64,000 bases of DNA, taken from 39-52-133 sp035531075. Lineage in GTDB: Bacteria; Pseudomonadota; Gammaproteobacteria; Burkholderiales; Gallionellaceae. Below the pieces are notes generated by a model. It was not told where the DNA came from, did no database searches, and saw only the letters and a list, made by a program, of their open reading frames with translations. The DNA is taken from assembly GCA_035531075.1 (NCBI GenBank), contig DATKTO010000007.1, positions 1-64,000 on the forward strand. The letters run 5' to 3'. Both the position numbers and the translations under genes were made by a program. This document shows, piece after piece, positions 16,994-24,803 of the stretch; the stretch's first letter is position 1; each line of letters starts with the position of its first letter.

Positions 16994-17336
16994 TCTGAGC
17001 CCTGATATTCCAGTAAATGACAAGAGCAGTCGCTTCTATTTGTTTCGTATGGAACTTTGTTCGGCAGGATGTATGAATAACTCCCTCCCTCTCTTCACAA
17101 AACGGCGTTTTAGTGAAAACTAACCGCCAAGTTACGTCATAAGCAAAGTCCCTCTGCAAAACAAAATCCTGCGCGATCTTCCCCCAGATTTGTGAAACAT
17201 CGGGGTAGGCTTTCGTCGGGTCCGCTAAACCTGCTAATATACGCGACTTTCTGTGCGTACCCAAACATCAAATATGCAGGCTGGACAAGATTCTACAATT
17301 AGACCAAAGGATTCCCGGATTGGAACCGGAAATTCC
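16994..17336. other. Divergent intergenic region uvrA / yajR-like gene
   Basis: This 343-bp stretch separates two divergent genes. A possible yajR-side -10 (TAATAT, 17235-17240) with a poor TTTCGT -35 (17211-17216) is the only promoter-like element I can point to. No clear LexA box, terminator or small gene is visible. Confidence 0.5.
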
Positions 17337-18692
17337 ATGTCACCGACCGAGCTACGCGCCAGCATTGGCCTAGCCAGCGTGTATGGATTGCGTATGTTGG
17401 GGCTATTTATTATTTTGCCAATATTTGCGCTATACGCAGAACACCTGCCAGGCGGCGAAAGCCATTTTCTGATCGGCGTTGCGCTGGGTGCCTACGGTTT
17501 AACCCAGGCCATTCTGCAGATTCCGGCTGGCTGGCTGTCAGACCGCTATGGGCGCAAACCCATCATCTATATTGGCCTGATTTTATTCGCGATCGGTAGT
17601 GTGATGGCAGCTTCGGCAGACAATATTTACTGGATTATCGCGGGGCGAGTTATTCAGGGCGCGGGCGCCATCAATGCTGCGGTGATGGCGTTAACGGCCG
17701 ACCTCACACGCGAAGACCACCGAACCAAGGCCATGGCGATGATAGGCATGACTATCGGTGTGAGTTTCGCGCTGTCTATGGTGCTGTCGCCTCTGCTATA
17801 TGCACGCATAGGCATGTCCGGCATTTTTGTCATGACTGCCGTGCTGGCGGTGCTCGCCATATTGGTAGTCGCATTCTTCATTCCCAATCCGGCCATTACG
17901 CGCTTTCATACCGATACCGAGGCCAGCGGGAAACGCTTGGGCGAGGTACTGCGCAATAAGGATTTGCTGCGCCTGGACTTTGGTATTTTTTCACTGCATG
18001 CGATTCTGATGTCGGTATTTATGCAAGTACCGTTTCTACTGAAAGATAACGGCCTGCATGCAGCATACCACTGGAAAGTCTACCTTCCGGTGATGTTGCT
18101 GGCCTTCGTTTTCATGGTTCCACCGATGATATTCGCCGATAAAAGATCGAGGACGAAAGAGGTCTTTGTCGGCGCAATTGCATTGGCAGCATTAGCGCAA
18201 TTGATGCTGCTGCTGTTTCACCATAGTGTGCTAAGTGTGGCAGTGGCGCTGCTGCTGTTCTTTGTTGCATTCAATTTGCTGGAAGCCATGTTGCCATCAC
18301 TGATCAGCAAAACAGCACCGCTTGCAGCAAAGGGCACAGCGATGGGGGTTTATAGCAGCGTTCAATTCCTTGGGGCATTTGTCGGTGCAACCGCCGGCGG
18401 ATTTTTGATGGAACATTTTGGCGGCAACGCAGCACTCATGTTTGCGATAGTGTTGCTGATATTATGGCTGCTGGTCGCGGGTGGCATGCAATCACCTGCC
18501 GCAGTACGCACCAGACTATACCCACTATCGGATATGGATGAATCCGCTGCAAAATTGTTGCAGAGCCGGTTAATGCAACTAAAAGGTGTGCGTGAAGTAA
18601 TGGTGGTGGCGGCCGAGCAAATGGCCAGCATCAAGGTAGAGACGAGTGGTTTTGACGAAGCAGGCGTCGAGCAATTATTAAAAGGGGTATGA
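17337..18692 (+). CDS. MFS transporter, YajR-like, with C-terminal ferredoxin-fold domain
   Basis: A 451-residue major facilitator of about 12 membrane helices. The loop 2-3 motif (GWLSDRYGRKPIIYIG) and the TM4-5 region (GRVIQGAGAINAAVMALTAD) are clear. A soluble C-terminal domain of about 65 residues (LLQSRLMQLKGVREVMVVA...) resembles the YAM domain of E. coli YajR, whose substrate is not settled. Start choice: ATG 17337 (MSPTELRASIGLASVYGLRM) rather than GTG 17253 or ATG 17274. ssb starts 1 nt after its stop, so the two probably share a transcript. Confidence 0.88.
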   Translation: MSPTELRASIGLASVYGLRMLGLFIILPIFALYAEHLPGGESHFLIGVALGAYGLTQAILQIPAGWLSDRYGRKPIIYIGLILFAIGSVMAASADNIYWIIAGRVIQGAGAINAAVMALTADLTREDHRTKAMAMIGMTIGVSFALSMVLSPLLYARIGMSGIFVMTAVLAVLAILVVAFFIPNPAITRFHTDTEASGKRLGEVLRNKDLLRLDFGIFSLHAILMSVFMQVPFLLKDNGLHAAYHWKVYLPVMLLAFVFMVPPMIFADKRSRTKEVFVGAIALAALAQLMLLLFHHSVLSVAVALLLFFVAFNLLEAMLPSLISKTAPLAAKGTAMGVYSSVQFLGAFVGATAGGFLMEHFGGNAALMFAIVLLILWLLVAGGMQSPAAVRTRLYPLSDMDESAAKLLQSRLMQLKGVREVMVVAAEQMASIKVETSGFDEAGVEQLLKGV

Positions 18693-18693
18693 C

Positions 18694-19152
18694 ATGTCAG
18701 TAAACAAAGTAATTTTAATTGGTCGTCTGGGTAAAGACCCGGAGACGCGCTATATGCCAAATGGTGAGGCTGTTACCAATGCAGCGCTTGCTACCTCAGA
18801 AAACTGGAAAGACAAAACAGGCGAAAAACAAGAAAAAACAGAGTGGCATAACCTGGTGTTTTACCGGCGTCTCGCGGAAATAGCAGGTGAATACCTGAAA
18901 AAAGGTTCGCAAGTTTATATCGAAGGCAAGCTGCAAACCCGCAAATGGGAAAAAGATGGTGTCACGCGATACACAACGGAAATCATCGTCAACGAGATGA
19001 CGATGCTCGGTGGCAAAGCTACGGGTGGTGGCAGTTTTGAGGTAATGGAAAAACCTGCTGCATCTGAGCAATCCTCCTCGGCGCCAGCAAGCAAACGCCC
19101 GGCTCCGGCAAAGAGTAATTTTGACAATTTTGATGACGATATTCCGTTCTAA
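18694..19152 (+). CDS. ssb: Single-stranded DNA-binding protein
   Basis: This 152-residue SSB has the N-terminal OB fold (VNKVILIGRLGKDPETRYMP, EWHNLVFYRRLAEIAGEYLK), a short disordered linker, and the acidic tip DDDIPF that recruits repair and replication proteins. It coats ssDNA in replication, recombination and repair. ssb near uvrA is seen in many proteobacteria, but here they are separated by the MFS gene. Confidence 0.98.
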   Translation: MSVNKVILIGRLGKDPETRYMPNGEAVTNAALATSENWKDKTGEKQEKTEWHNLVFYRRLAEIAGEYLKKGSQVYIEGKLQTRKWEKDGVTRYTTEIIVNEMTMLGGKATGGGSFEVMEKPAASEQSSSAPASKRPAPAKSNFDNFDDDIPF

Positions 19153-19182
19153 GGGGTACCTGAAATATAAAGTATTGAGCTG

Positions 19183-19210
19183 AAGCCCCTGTTAATCAGG
19201 GGCTTTTTTA
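19183..19210 (+). terminator. Rho-independent terminator after ssb
   Basis: The stem aagcccctg/caggggctt (19183-19191 and 19197-19205) with loop ttaat runs into a T tract. It lies about 30 nt after the ssb stop and should end the yajR-ssb transcript. Confidence 0.9.
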
Positions 19211-19525
19211 TATCAAACAATAAGATGTAAAAAAATAATTGGCTTTCATCGCTGAGAGCCATATTTTCAGAATAGTGAATATTTTGTCATTGTACTATCT
19301 AGCGAGGGGACTAACATTTCATCTGATATTGTTCGTCAAATCCAGAGATAAAGCAGGATGGATACGGTGATTCTTTTAAGGATTTTCCCTATTCAGTGAG
19401 ATAGAGAGTTATGGTTAAATTCTGTCGTAACCTCGGATATGCAAGTTTGCATGATTCATAAGGATTGCGAACTTCTTCCCTGAAACCTTAACCATCTTTA
19501 TTGATAATAAGAACTGGAGCCGACC
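19211..19525. other. Gap before the AAA+ regulator
   Basis: 315 bp without a gene. It holds an inverted repeat atgcaa-gt-ttgcat (19439-19452), and atggttaa (19411-19418), whose complement ttaaccat recurs near 19487. Either could be operator DNA. I see no -24/-12 sigma54 promoter and no convincing sigma70 promoter. A GGAG lies about 9 nt before the ATG at 19526. Confidence 0.5.
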
Positions 19526-20620
19526 ATGATAGGGAAGTCACAGGCATTTCTCAATTTACTTAATCTCATACAAACGATCAGCAATAGTGATGCTCCAGTA
19601 TTGATAGAGGGGGAAAAGGGTAGTGGAAAGGCGTCGGCGGCGCGAGCAATTCATGCCGGCAGCAAGCGCAAGGCCGGTCCCTTTGTTTCGCAAGACTGCG
19701 TCGTTATCCCTGATGCGGAGTTTGAAAGCGAACTTCTGGGGCACTTCAGTGGAATGGCTACAGAAGCAAGGGATGAATTTGACGATTCGGCTGAAAGCGC
19801 TGAAGGCGGCACCCTGTTTCTGGATGATGTGGATGCGCTGTCGTCGCTGGGGCAGGCTGCACTGTTGCGCTTTTTGCAGGGGCAGCGCCATCCATCTGGC
19901 GGGCCTGGGGGCAGCGCACCGGACGTTCGCATCATCGCCGCATGCAGTACCGATCTCGCCAAATTATCAGCGCAGGGCGTATTCAGACAGGATCTCTATT
20001 CCCTGCTTACCCAGATGCGCCTGAAAGTGCCGCCGCTTCGCGACAGGAAAGGGGATGCGGCGTTGCTTGCCGCTTATTTCCTGAGGAACTGTGCAGTTCG
20101 TTATGGCACTGAGAGACATCTCGATGCTGCTACCATTGAATGGATTGAAAATTATAGCTGGCCGGGAAATATTCGAGAACTTGAAAACCTCATCAGCCGT
20201 GAATATCTGACTGCAGGAAATTCTGTCATTCATATTCCATCTCCGCTTGTATTAAACATGGAACGACGCAAGCAAGCGGACAGGCGCTTTGTGAATATCA
20301 CCGAGCTTAATTTTAATCAGGCAAAATCACGGGCGATCGGGGAATTTGAACGCAGCTATCTGGATAAAATCCTGACTACCACCGAGGGCAATGTCACGCG
20401 CGCGGCCAATCTGGTTGGCAAAGAAAGGCGCTCGCTGGGCAAGCTGCTGAAGAAACACGGCATCGACAGGCACCAGTACGTGGAGCGATCGGGTTCCGTG
20501 ATTCCTTCAAGGTCCGCTACTTCCTCAAGGCCTGCCGCCTCAAGATCGGCCTCGCTGCCGGGGAGGATGTCTACGGCTGGCTTGCCGGAGGTGCAACCCG
20601 CACCACTTCTTCCAAAGTAG
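19526..20620 (+). CDS. Degenerate sigma54-activator-like AAA+ protein with Fis-type HTH
   Basis: The 364-residue protein has the AAA+ core and C-terminal HTH of bacterial enhancer-binding proteins but no sensor domain; the AAA+ fold starts at residue 1. Walker A is GEKGSGKA (29-36). Walker B is LFLDDVD (97-103), with Asp where activators have Glu. The GAFTGA loop that contacts sigma54 is replaced by GHFSGMATEARDE (72-84). The second arginine of the FRxDLYxRL block is lost (FRQDLYSLL). The HTH (NVTRAANLVGKERRSLGKLL, about residues 291-310) looks intact. It may therefore bind DNA without activating sigma54. The 3' end overlaps the opposing ATPase gene by 50 bp. Confidence 0.8.
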   Translation: MIGKSQAFLNLLNLIQTISNSDAPVLIEGEKGSGKASAARAIHAGSKRKAGPFVSQDCVVIPDAEFESELLGHFSGMATEARDEFDDSAESAEGGTLFLDDVDALSSLGQAALLRFLQGQRHPSGGPGGSAPDVRIIAACSTDLAKLSAQGVFRQDLYSLLTQMRLKVPPLRDRKGDAALLAAYFLRNCAVRYGTERHLDAATIEWIENYSWPGNIRELENLISREYLTAGNSVIHIPSPLVLNMERRKQADRRFVNITELNFNQAKSRAIGEFERSYLDKILTTTEGNVTRAANLVGKERRSLGKLLKKHGIDRHQYVERSGSVIPSRSATSSRPAASRSASLPGRMSTAGLPEVQPAPLLPK

Positions 20621-22358
20621 TGGTGCCGTTCGCCACTTTCAGCGCCCCGGAAATTCGCAACGGCTTCATGCCCTCTTTGCTGGCCAAGTCGCGCAGCGGG
20701 GCGATGTCGGTGGTGGGGGTGACGAGTTTGCGCAGGGCTGGTGACATCAACAAAATCTCATAAATGCCGACTCGTCCTTTATAGCCTGTCATGCGGCACT
20801 CAAGGCAGCCTTCCGGTTGATGTATCTGCGCGGGCGGATTGGCCTTCCACGGTGCAACCAGTTCGTTCCATTGCGCATTTTCATCTTCCTGTAACGGCAT
20901 GGGCTTCTTGCAGTGCGGGCACAGGGTGCGCACCAGCCGTTGTCCCATCACGCCGAGCAGGGTGGCGTTGATCATAAAGGGTGCCACGCCGAGATCGATC
21001 AGGCGTGTGATCGCAGAAGGTGCATCGTTGGTATGCAAGGTGGACAATACGAGATGCCCGGTGAGCGCCGCCTGTATCGCCATTTCGGCGGTCTCCAGAT
21101 CGCGAATCTCGCCGATCATGATGATGTCGGGATCTTGCCGCATCAGCGCGCGCACGCCGTCGGCAAAGCCAAGATCGAGGCCGTGCTGTACCTGCATCTG
21201 GTTGAAGGCAGGCTCGACCATTTCAATCGGATCTTCGATGGTGCAGACGTTTACCTCCGGGGTGGCCAAGTGCTTGAGGGTGGAGTAAAGCGTGGTGGTT
21301 TTACCCGAGCCGGTGGGCCCGGTGACCAGGATAATGCCGTTCGGCTGCTCGGTCATCTTGCGCCAGCGGGCGAGGTCTTCCTCGGAAAAGCCAAGTTCGG
21401 CAAAGTCACGCACCAGCACCTCGGGGTCAAATATCCGCATCACCAGTTTTTCGCCAAAAGCCGTGGGCAGGGTCGACAGGCGCAGCTCAATTTCCTGCCC
21501 GTCGGCGGTGCGCGTCTTGATGCGTCCATCCTGCGGGCGGCGTTTTTCTACCAGATCCATGCGCCCCATCACCTTGATACGGCTGGTCATTGCGGTCATC
21601 ACCGACATCGGAACCTGGTAGACCTGATGCAACACACCGTCGATGCGGAAGCGCACGATGCCTAGATCTCGCCTGGGCTCAATGTGTATGTCTGAGGCGC
21701 GCTGCTCAAAGGCGTATTGCCACAGCCAGTCGACGATATGCACGATGTTCTGGTCGTTGGCATCAAACTGGCGGTTGCTCTTGCCCATTTCGACCAATTG
21801 TTCGAACGAGGCATGGCTTGATGTACCACCGCGATTATTTTTTTCCGCGCTCTTCACTGAGCGTGCCAGGTTGTAAAACTCGACCAGATAGCGGCTAATG
21901 TCTGCCGGGGTGGCGATGACGCGGCGAATTTCCTTGCGCAGGATAGGCTTGAGTACCTTTTCCCATTCGCGCAAAAATGGTTCGGAGGTCGCGATGACGA
22001 CTTCTGTTGTGGTGACCTGTACCGGCAAAATGCCGAAGCGCGCTGCATAGTCGCTGGACATGATGTCGGTGACGGCAGTGAAATCGATTTTTAACGGATC
22101 GATGTGGAAATAGCCCAGCCCGGTGCGATGCGCCATCCATTCTGTCAGGGCATCAAGGTGCAGCAGCTTATTGGGTGGCGCGTGCGACTTCCAGTTTTGT
22201 TCGGCAACCAGCAGCAGCGGATGGCTGTCATGACGCTGTCCGCGCCGCGCGGCAATGAGCGCGTCCGCCTGGGATTGATCAACCATGCCGTCGCTGACCA
22301 GCATGCCCAGCACTTCTGCCAGCGTGAGCTTATGTTCCCTAGTGTCGTTCTGATCCAT
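20571..22358 (-). CDS. GspE/PilB-family secretion ATPase, orphan
   Basis: A 595-residue hexameric ATPase of the type II secretion / type IV pilus class. An N-terminal MshEN-like domain (about residues 1-160) precedes the catalytic half: Walker A GPTGSGKTTTLYST, Asp box (CTIEDPIE), Walker B (IIMIGEIRDLETAEMAI), His box (LVLSTLHTNDAPSAI), and the tetracysteine zinc module (LCPHCKKPM ... CLECRMTGYKGR). No pilin, secretin or other T2SS/T4P gene lies nearby, so its partner is elsewhere or unknown. It converges on, and overlaps by 50 bp, the AAA+ regulator. Confidence 0.9.
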   Translation of the reverse strand: MDQNDTREHKLTLAEVLGMLVSDGMVDQSQADALIAARRGQRHDSHPLLLVAEQNWKSHAPPNKLLHLDALTEWMAHRTGLGYFHIDPLKIDFTAVTDIMSSDYAARFGILPVQVTTTEVVIATSEPFLREWEKVLKPILRKEIRRVIATPADISRYLVEFYNLARSVKSAEKNNRGGTSSHASFEQLVEMGKSNRQFDANDQNIVHIVDWLWQYAFEQRASDIHIEPRRDLGIVRFRIDGVLHQVYQVPMSVMTAMTSRIKVMGRMDLVEKRRPQDGRIKTRTADGQEIELRLSTLPTAFGEKLVMRIFDPEVLVRDFAELGFSEEDLARWRKMTEQPNGIILVTGPTGSGKTTTLYSTLKHLATPEVNVCTIEDPIEMVEPAFNQMQVQHGLDLGFADGVRALMRQDPDIIMIGEIRDLETAEMAIQAALTGHLVLSTLHTNDAPSAITRLIDLGVAPFMINATLLGVMGQRLVRTLCPHCKKPMPLQEDENAQWNELVAPWKANPPAQIHQPEGCLECRMTGYKGRVGIYEILLMSPALRKLVTPTTDIAPLRDLASKEGMKPLRISGALKVANGTTTLEEVVRVAPPASQP

Positions 22359-22488
22359 GGCTATACCTTTTATCTACAGCGTTACTATACTGATACGGAG
22401 CTGATTACCCAAGGGTTGTGTAGCGGATAACTGATGAAATTAATCGTTTATGCGGTAAAATGCAGCACTGATTTGAGAAGGAAAAATA

Positions 22489-23373
22489 ATGACACTCACC
22501 GCCGCCACCGCAGCACAGAAGGCTCAAACACTGTCTGAGGCCATGCCTTATATTCAGCGCTTTTTTGACAAAACCATCGTCATTAAATACGGCGGCAATG
22601 CCATGACCGAACCCAGGCTGCAGGAGGGATTTGCACGCGATGTGGTGTTGCTCAAACTGGTCGGTATGAATCCTGTCGTGGTGCATGGCGGCGGTCCGCA
22701 AATCAACGACCTGCTCAAACGCGTGGGCAAGGCAGGTGAATTCGTGCAGGGCATGCGTGTCACCGACGAAGAAACCATGGACGTGGTCGAAATGGTGCTG
22801 GGCAAGGTCAACAAGGATATCGTTAATCTGATCAATCGCTATGGCGGCAAGGCGGTCGGCCTGACAGGACAGGATGGCGCGTTTATCCGCGCCAACAAGC
22901 TGATGCTGGAGAGTTCGGATGAACCGGGCAAGATGCTCGATATCGGGCTGGTGGGCGAGATCAGCTCGATCGACCCTTCCATCATCAGCTTCCTGGATTC
23001 CGGCGACTTTATTCCGGTCATTGCGCCTATCGGCGTTGGCGTCGATTCAGAAACACTCAACATCAATGCAGACGTGGTCGCGGGCAAACTGGCGGAGGTG
23101 TTGAAGGCTGAAAAATTAGTCCTGCTCACCAATACCCCCGGGGTACTGGATAAAGACGGCAATTTGCTGACCGGCTTAACGCCCAAGCAGATCGATGAGC
23201 TGGTGGCGGACGGCACCCTGTCAGGCGGCATGCTGCCCAAGATAGGCTCGGCACTCGATGCTGCGCGTGGCGGGGTCAAGTCTGTGCACATTATCGACGG
23301 ACGGGTGGAGCATGCCCTGCTGCTGGAGATTTTGACCGACGAGGGTGTCGGCACATTAATTAAAAGCAAATGA
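22489..23373 (+). CDS. argB: Acetylglutamate kinase
   Basis: ArgB phosphorylates N-acetylglutamate, step two of arginine synthesis. The 294-residue protein has the amino-acid-kinase glycine loops (VIKYGGNAM, PVVVHGGGPQIN) and the ATP-site region ending GGMLPKI. A clear SD (GAAGGA) lies a few nt before the ATG. The extended N-terminal helix suggests the hexameric, arginine-inhibited type, but I cannot confirm this. The HAD gene follows after a structured gap. Confidence 0.97.
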   Translation: MTLTAATAAQKAQTLSEAMPYIQRFFDKTIVIKYGGNAMTEPRLQEGFARDVVLLKLVGMNPVVVHGGGPQINDLLKRVGKAGEFVQGMRVTDEETMDVVEMVLGKVNKDIVNLINRYGGKAVGLTGQDGAFIRANKLMLESSDEPGKMLDIGLVGEISSIDPSIISFLDSGDFIPVIAPIGVGVDSETLNINADVVAGKLAEVLKAEKLVLLTNTPGVLDKDGNLLTGLTPKQIDELVADGTLSGGMLPKIGSALDAARGGVKSVHIIDGRVEHALLLEILTDEGVGTLIKSK

Positions 23374-23392
23374 GCGGACGATGGGTATGCTT

Positions 23393-23512
23393 AAAATCCA
23401 ACATGTTTAAGCCAGACTAGGCGCGGGTGAAAAATCGCCGCGCCGCATACTAAATGTATGCAAGCAAGATTTTGAGAGCGCAACAACGTATGGCGACAAC
23501 ATGTTGGATTTT
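23393..23512. repeat. 15-bp inverted repeat enclosing nested hairpins, argB-HAD junction
   Basis: Perfect 15-nt arms (aaaatccaacatgtt, 23393-23407; aacatgttggatttt, 23498-23512) lie 90 nt apart. The interval contains two more stems: ggcgcgg/ccgcgcc near 23421-23445 and gcatac/gtatgc near 23446-23462. The right arm covers codons 4-8 of the HAD gene. In RNA the whole would form a multi-branch fold across that start. Confidence 0.8.
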
Positions 23513-24140
23513 TGATCTGGATAACACGCTGCACAATGCGACGCCGCACATCTTTCCGCATATCAACCGCAGCATGACCGCCTATTTGCAGCAGCATCTG
23601 GCGCTGGACGAGCAGGCCGCGAATGATCTGCGCATGCATTACTGGCAGCGCTATGGTGCGACTTTGCACGGCATGATGCTGCATCACGGGACCGACCCGG
23701 ATCACTTCTTGTGGCACACCCACCAGTTTCCCGAGTTGCCGAAAATGGTGGTGCACGAGCCGCAACTGCGCCAGGTGTTGCAGCGCTTGCCGGGCAAGAA
23801 GCTGGTGTTTTCCAACGCGCCGCAGCATTATGCGCAGGCGGTGCTGAAATTGTTGCGGGTGGATGATTTGTTCGATGACCTGTTTGCCATCGAGCACACG
23901 CGCTATCAGCCCAAACCCAGCATCGCCGGCTTTATGCGCTTGCTGCGCAAGCATCGTTTAAAACCGGCGCGCTGCGTGATGGTGGAAGATGCGGCAGAAA
24001 ATCTGCAGGCTGCCAAGCGCCTGGGAATGCGTACCGTCTGGGTCAATACCACACGTCGCGCGCCAGCCTATGTGGATGTAAAAATTCGTACTGTAATGGA
24101 GCTGCCGCGAGCGATGTCGCGGTTGCGCATCGCAGTCTGA
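23490..24140 (+). CDS. HAD-family pyrimidine 5'-nucleotidase-like hydrolase
   Basis: The 216-residue protein has the HAD motif I (WIFDLDNTLHNATPHIFPHI), motif II (LVFSNAPQHYA), a motif III lysine (YQPKPSIAGF) and motif IV (ARCVMVEDAAENL). This fits the SDT1/PHM8-like pyrimidine 5'-nucleotidase group that dephosphorylates UMP/CMP-type monophosphates, by family only. Start at ATG 23490 (MATTCWIFDLDNT), 117 nt after argB. Order argB-HAD-slmA recurs in betaproteobacteria. The start sits inside the inverted repeat at 23393-23512. Confidence 0.85.
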   Translation: MATTCWIFDLDNTLHNATPHIFPHINRSMTAYLQQHLALDEQAANDLRMHYWQRYGATLHGMMLHHGTDPDHFLWHTHQFPELPKMVVHEPQLRQVLQRLPGKKLVFSNAPQHYAQAVLKLLRVDDLFDDLFAIEHTRYQPKPSIAGFMRLLRKHRLKPARCVMVEDAAENLQAAKRLGMRTVWVNTTRRAPAYVDVKIRTVMELPRAMSRLRIAV

Positions 24141-24155
24141 CAATACTGTAATTTG

Positions 24156-24755
24156 ATGAAAGCAAAAATGGCGACTAAACCGGGTGAACGCAAGCTGCAA
24201 ATTTTACAAACTGTTGCCGAGATGCTGGAGCAACCCAAAAGCGAAAAGATTACCACCGCTGCGCTGGCGGCCAGGCTGGATATCTCCGAGGCTGCGCTGT
24301 ACAGGCATTTCGCCAGCAAGGCGCAGATGTTCGAGGGCCTGATCGAGTTCATTGAACAGACCATCTTCGGCCTGGTCAGCAAGATCACCGTCGATGAGAG
24401 CAGCGGGATGAAACAGGTGGAGAGCGTACTCGCCTTGCTGTTGGGCTTCGCGCAGAAAAATCGCGGTATGACGCGGGTGCTGATCGGAGATGCGCTGGTC
24501 AACGAGGATGATCGCCTGCAGCAGCGCATCAACCAGTTTCTTGATCGCATTGAAACCACGCTTAAACAATCGTTGCGTATTGCCGCCAGCCAGGGCGAGC
24601 TGGATAACAATGTTGACGTGAGCGCGTATGCAAATTTGCTGGTGTGCCATGTCGTCGGACGTTGGCAGCAGTTTGGCAAAAGCGGTTTTACGCGCGAACC
24701 GATGGCGCAATGGACGCTGCAATGGGCCATCCTTTCGCACAATAATATCAAATAA
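24156..24755 (+). CDS. slmA: Nucleoid occlusion factor SlmA (TetR family)
   Basis: The 199-residue protein matches SlmA: an N-terminal HTH (ITTAALAARLDISEAALYRH, about residues 31-50) and FxSKAQMFEGLIEFIEQTIF after it. SlmA binds specific DNA sites and stops FtsZ assembly over the nucleoid. I start at ATG 24156; TTG 24153 adds one residue and ATG 24168 would remove four. Confidence 0.9.
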   Translation: MKAKMATKPGERKLQILQTVAEMLEQPKSEKITTAALAARLDISEAALYRHFASKAQMFEGLIEFIEQTIFGLVSKITVDESSGMKQVESVLALLLGFAQKNRGMTRVLIGDALVNEDDRLQQRINQFLDRIETTLKQSLRIAASQGELDNNVDVSAYANLLVCHVVGRWQQFGKSGFTREPMAQWTLQWAILSHNNIK

Positions 24756-24803
24756 ATTCATAAGGTTGTCTATTGTAGATCTACGAATCGAGCGGGGTAT
24801 GAC

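Noticed and set aside
16994..17252. LexA-type SOS box upstream of uvrA
   Set aside because: I looked for CTGT-N8-ACAG and near variants in the gap and found none convincing by eye; a computed scan could still find a variant.
19211..19525. Sigma54 promoter ahead of the AAA+ regulator
   Set aside because: No TGGCAC-N5-TTGC-like sequence was visible in the gap.
20913..21665. 250-codon open frame antisense to the GspE-type ATPase
   Set aside because: Complete overlap with a conserved ATPase gene, no ribosome site, composition typical of a reversed frame.
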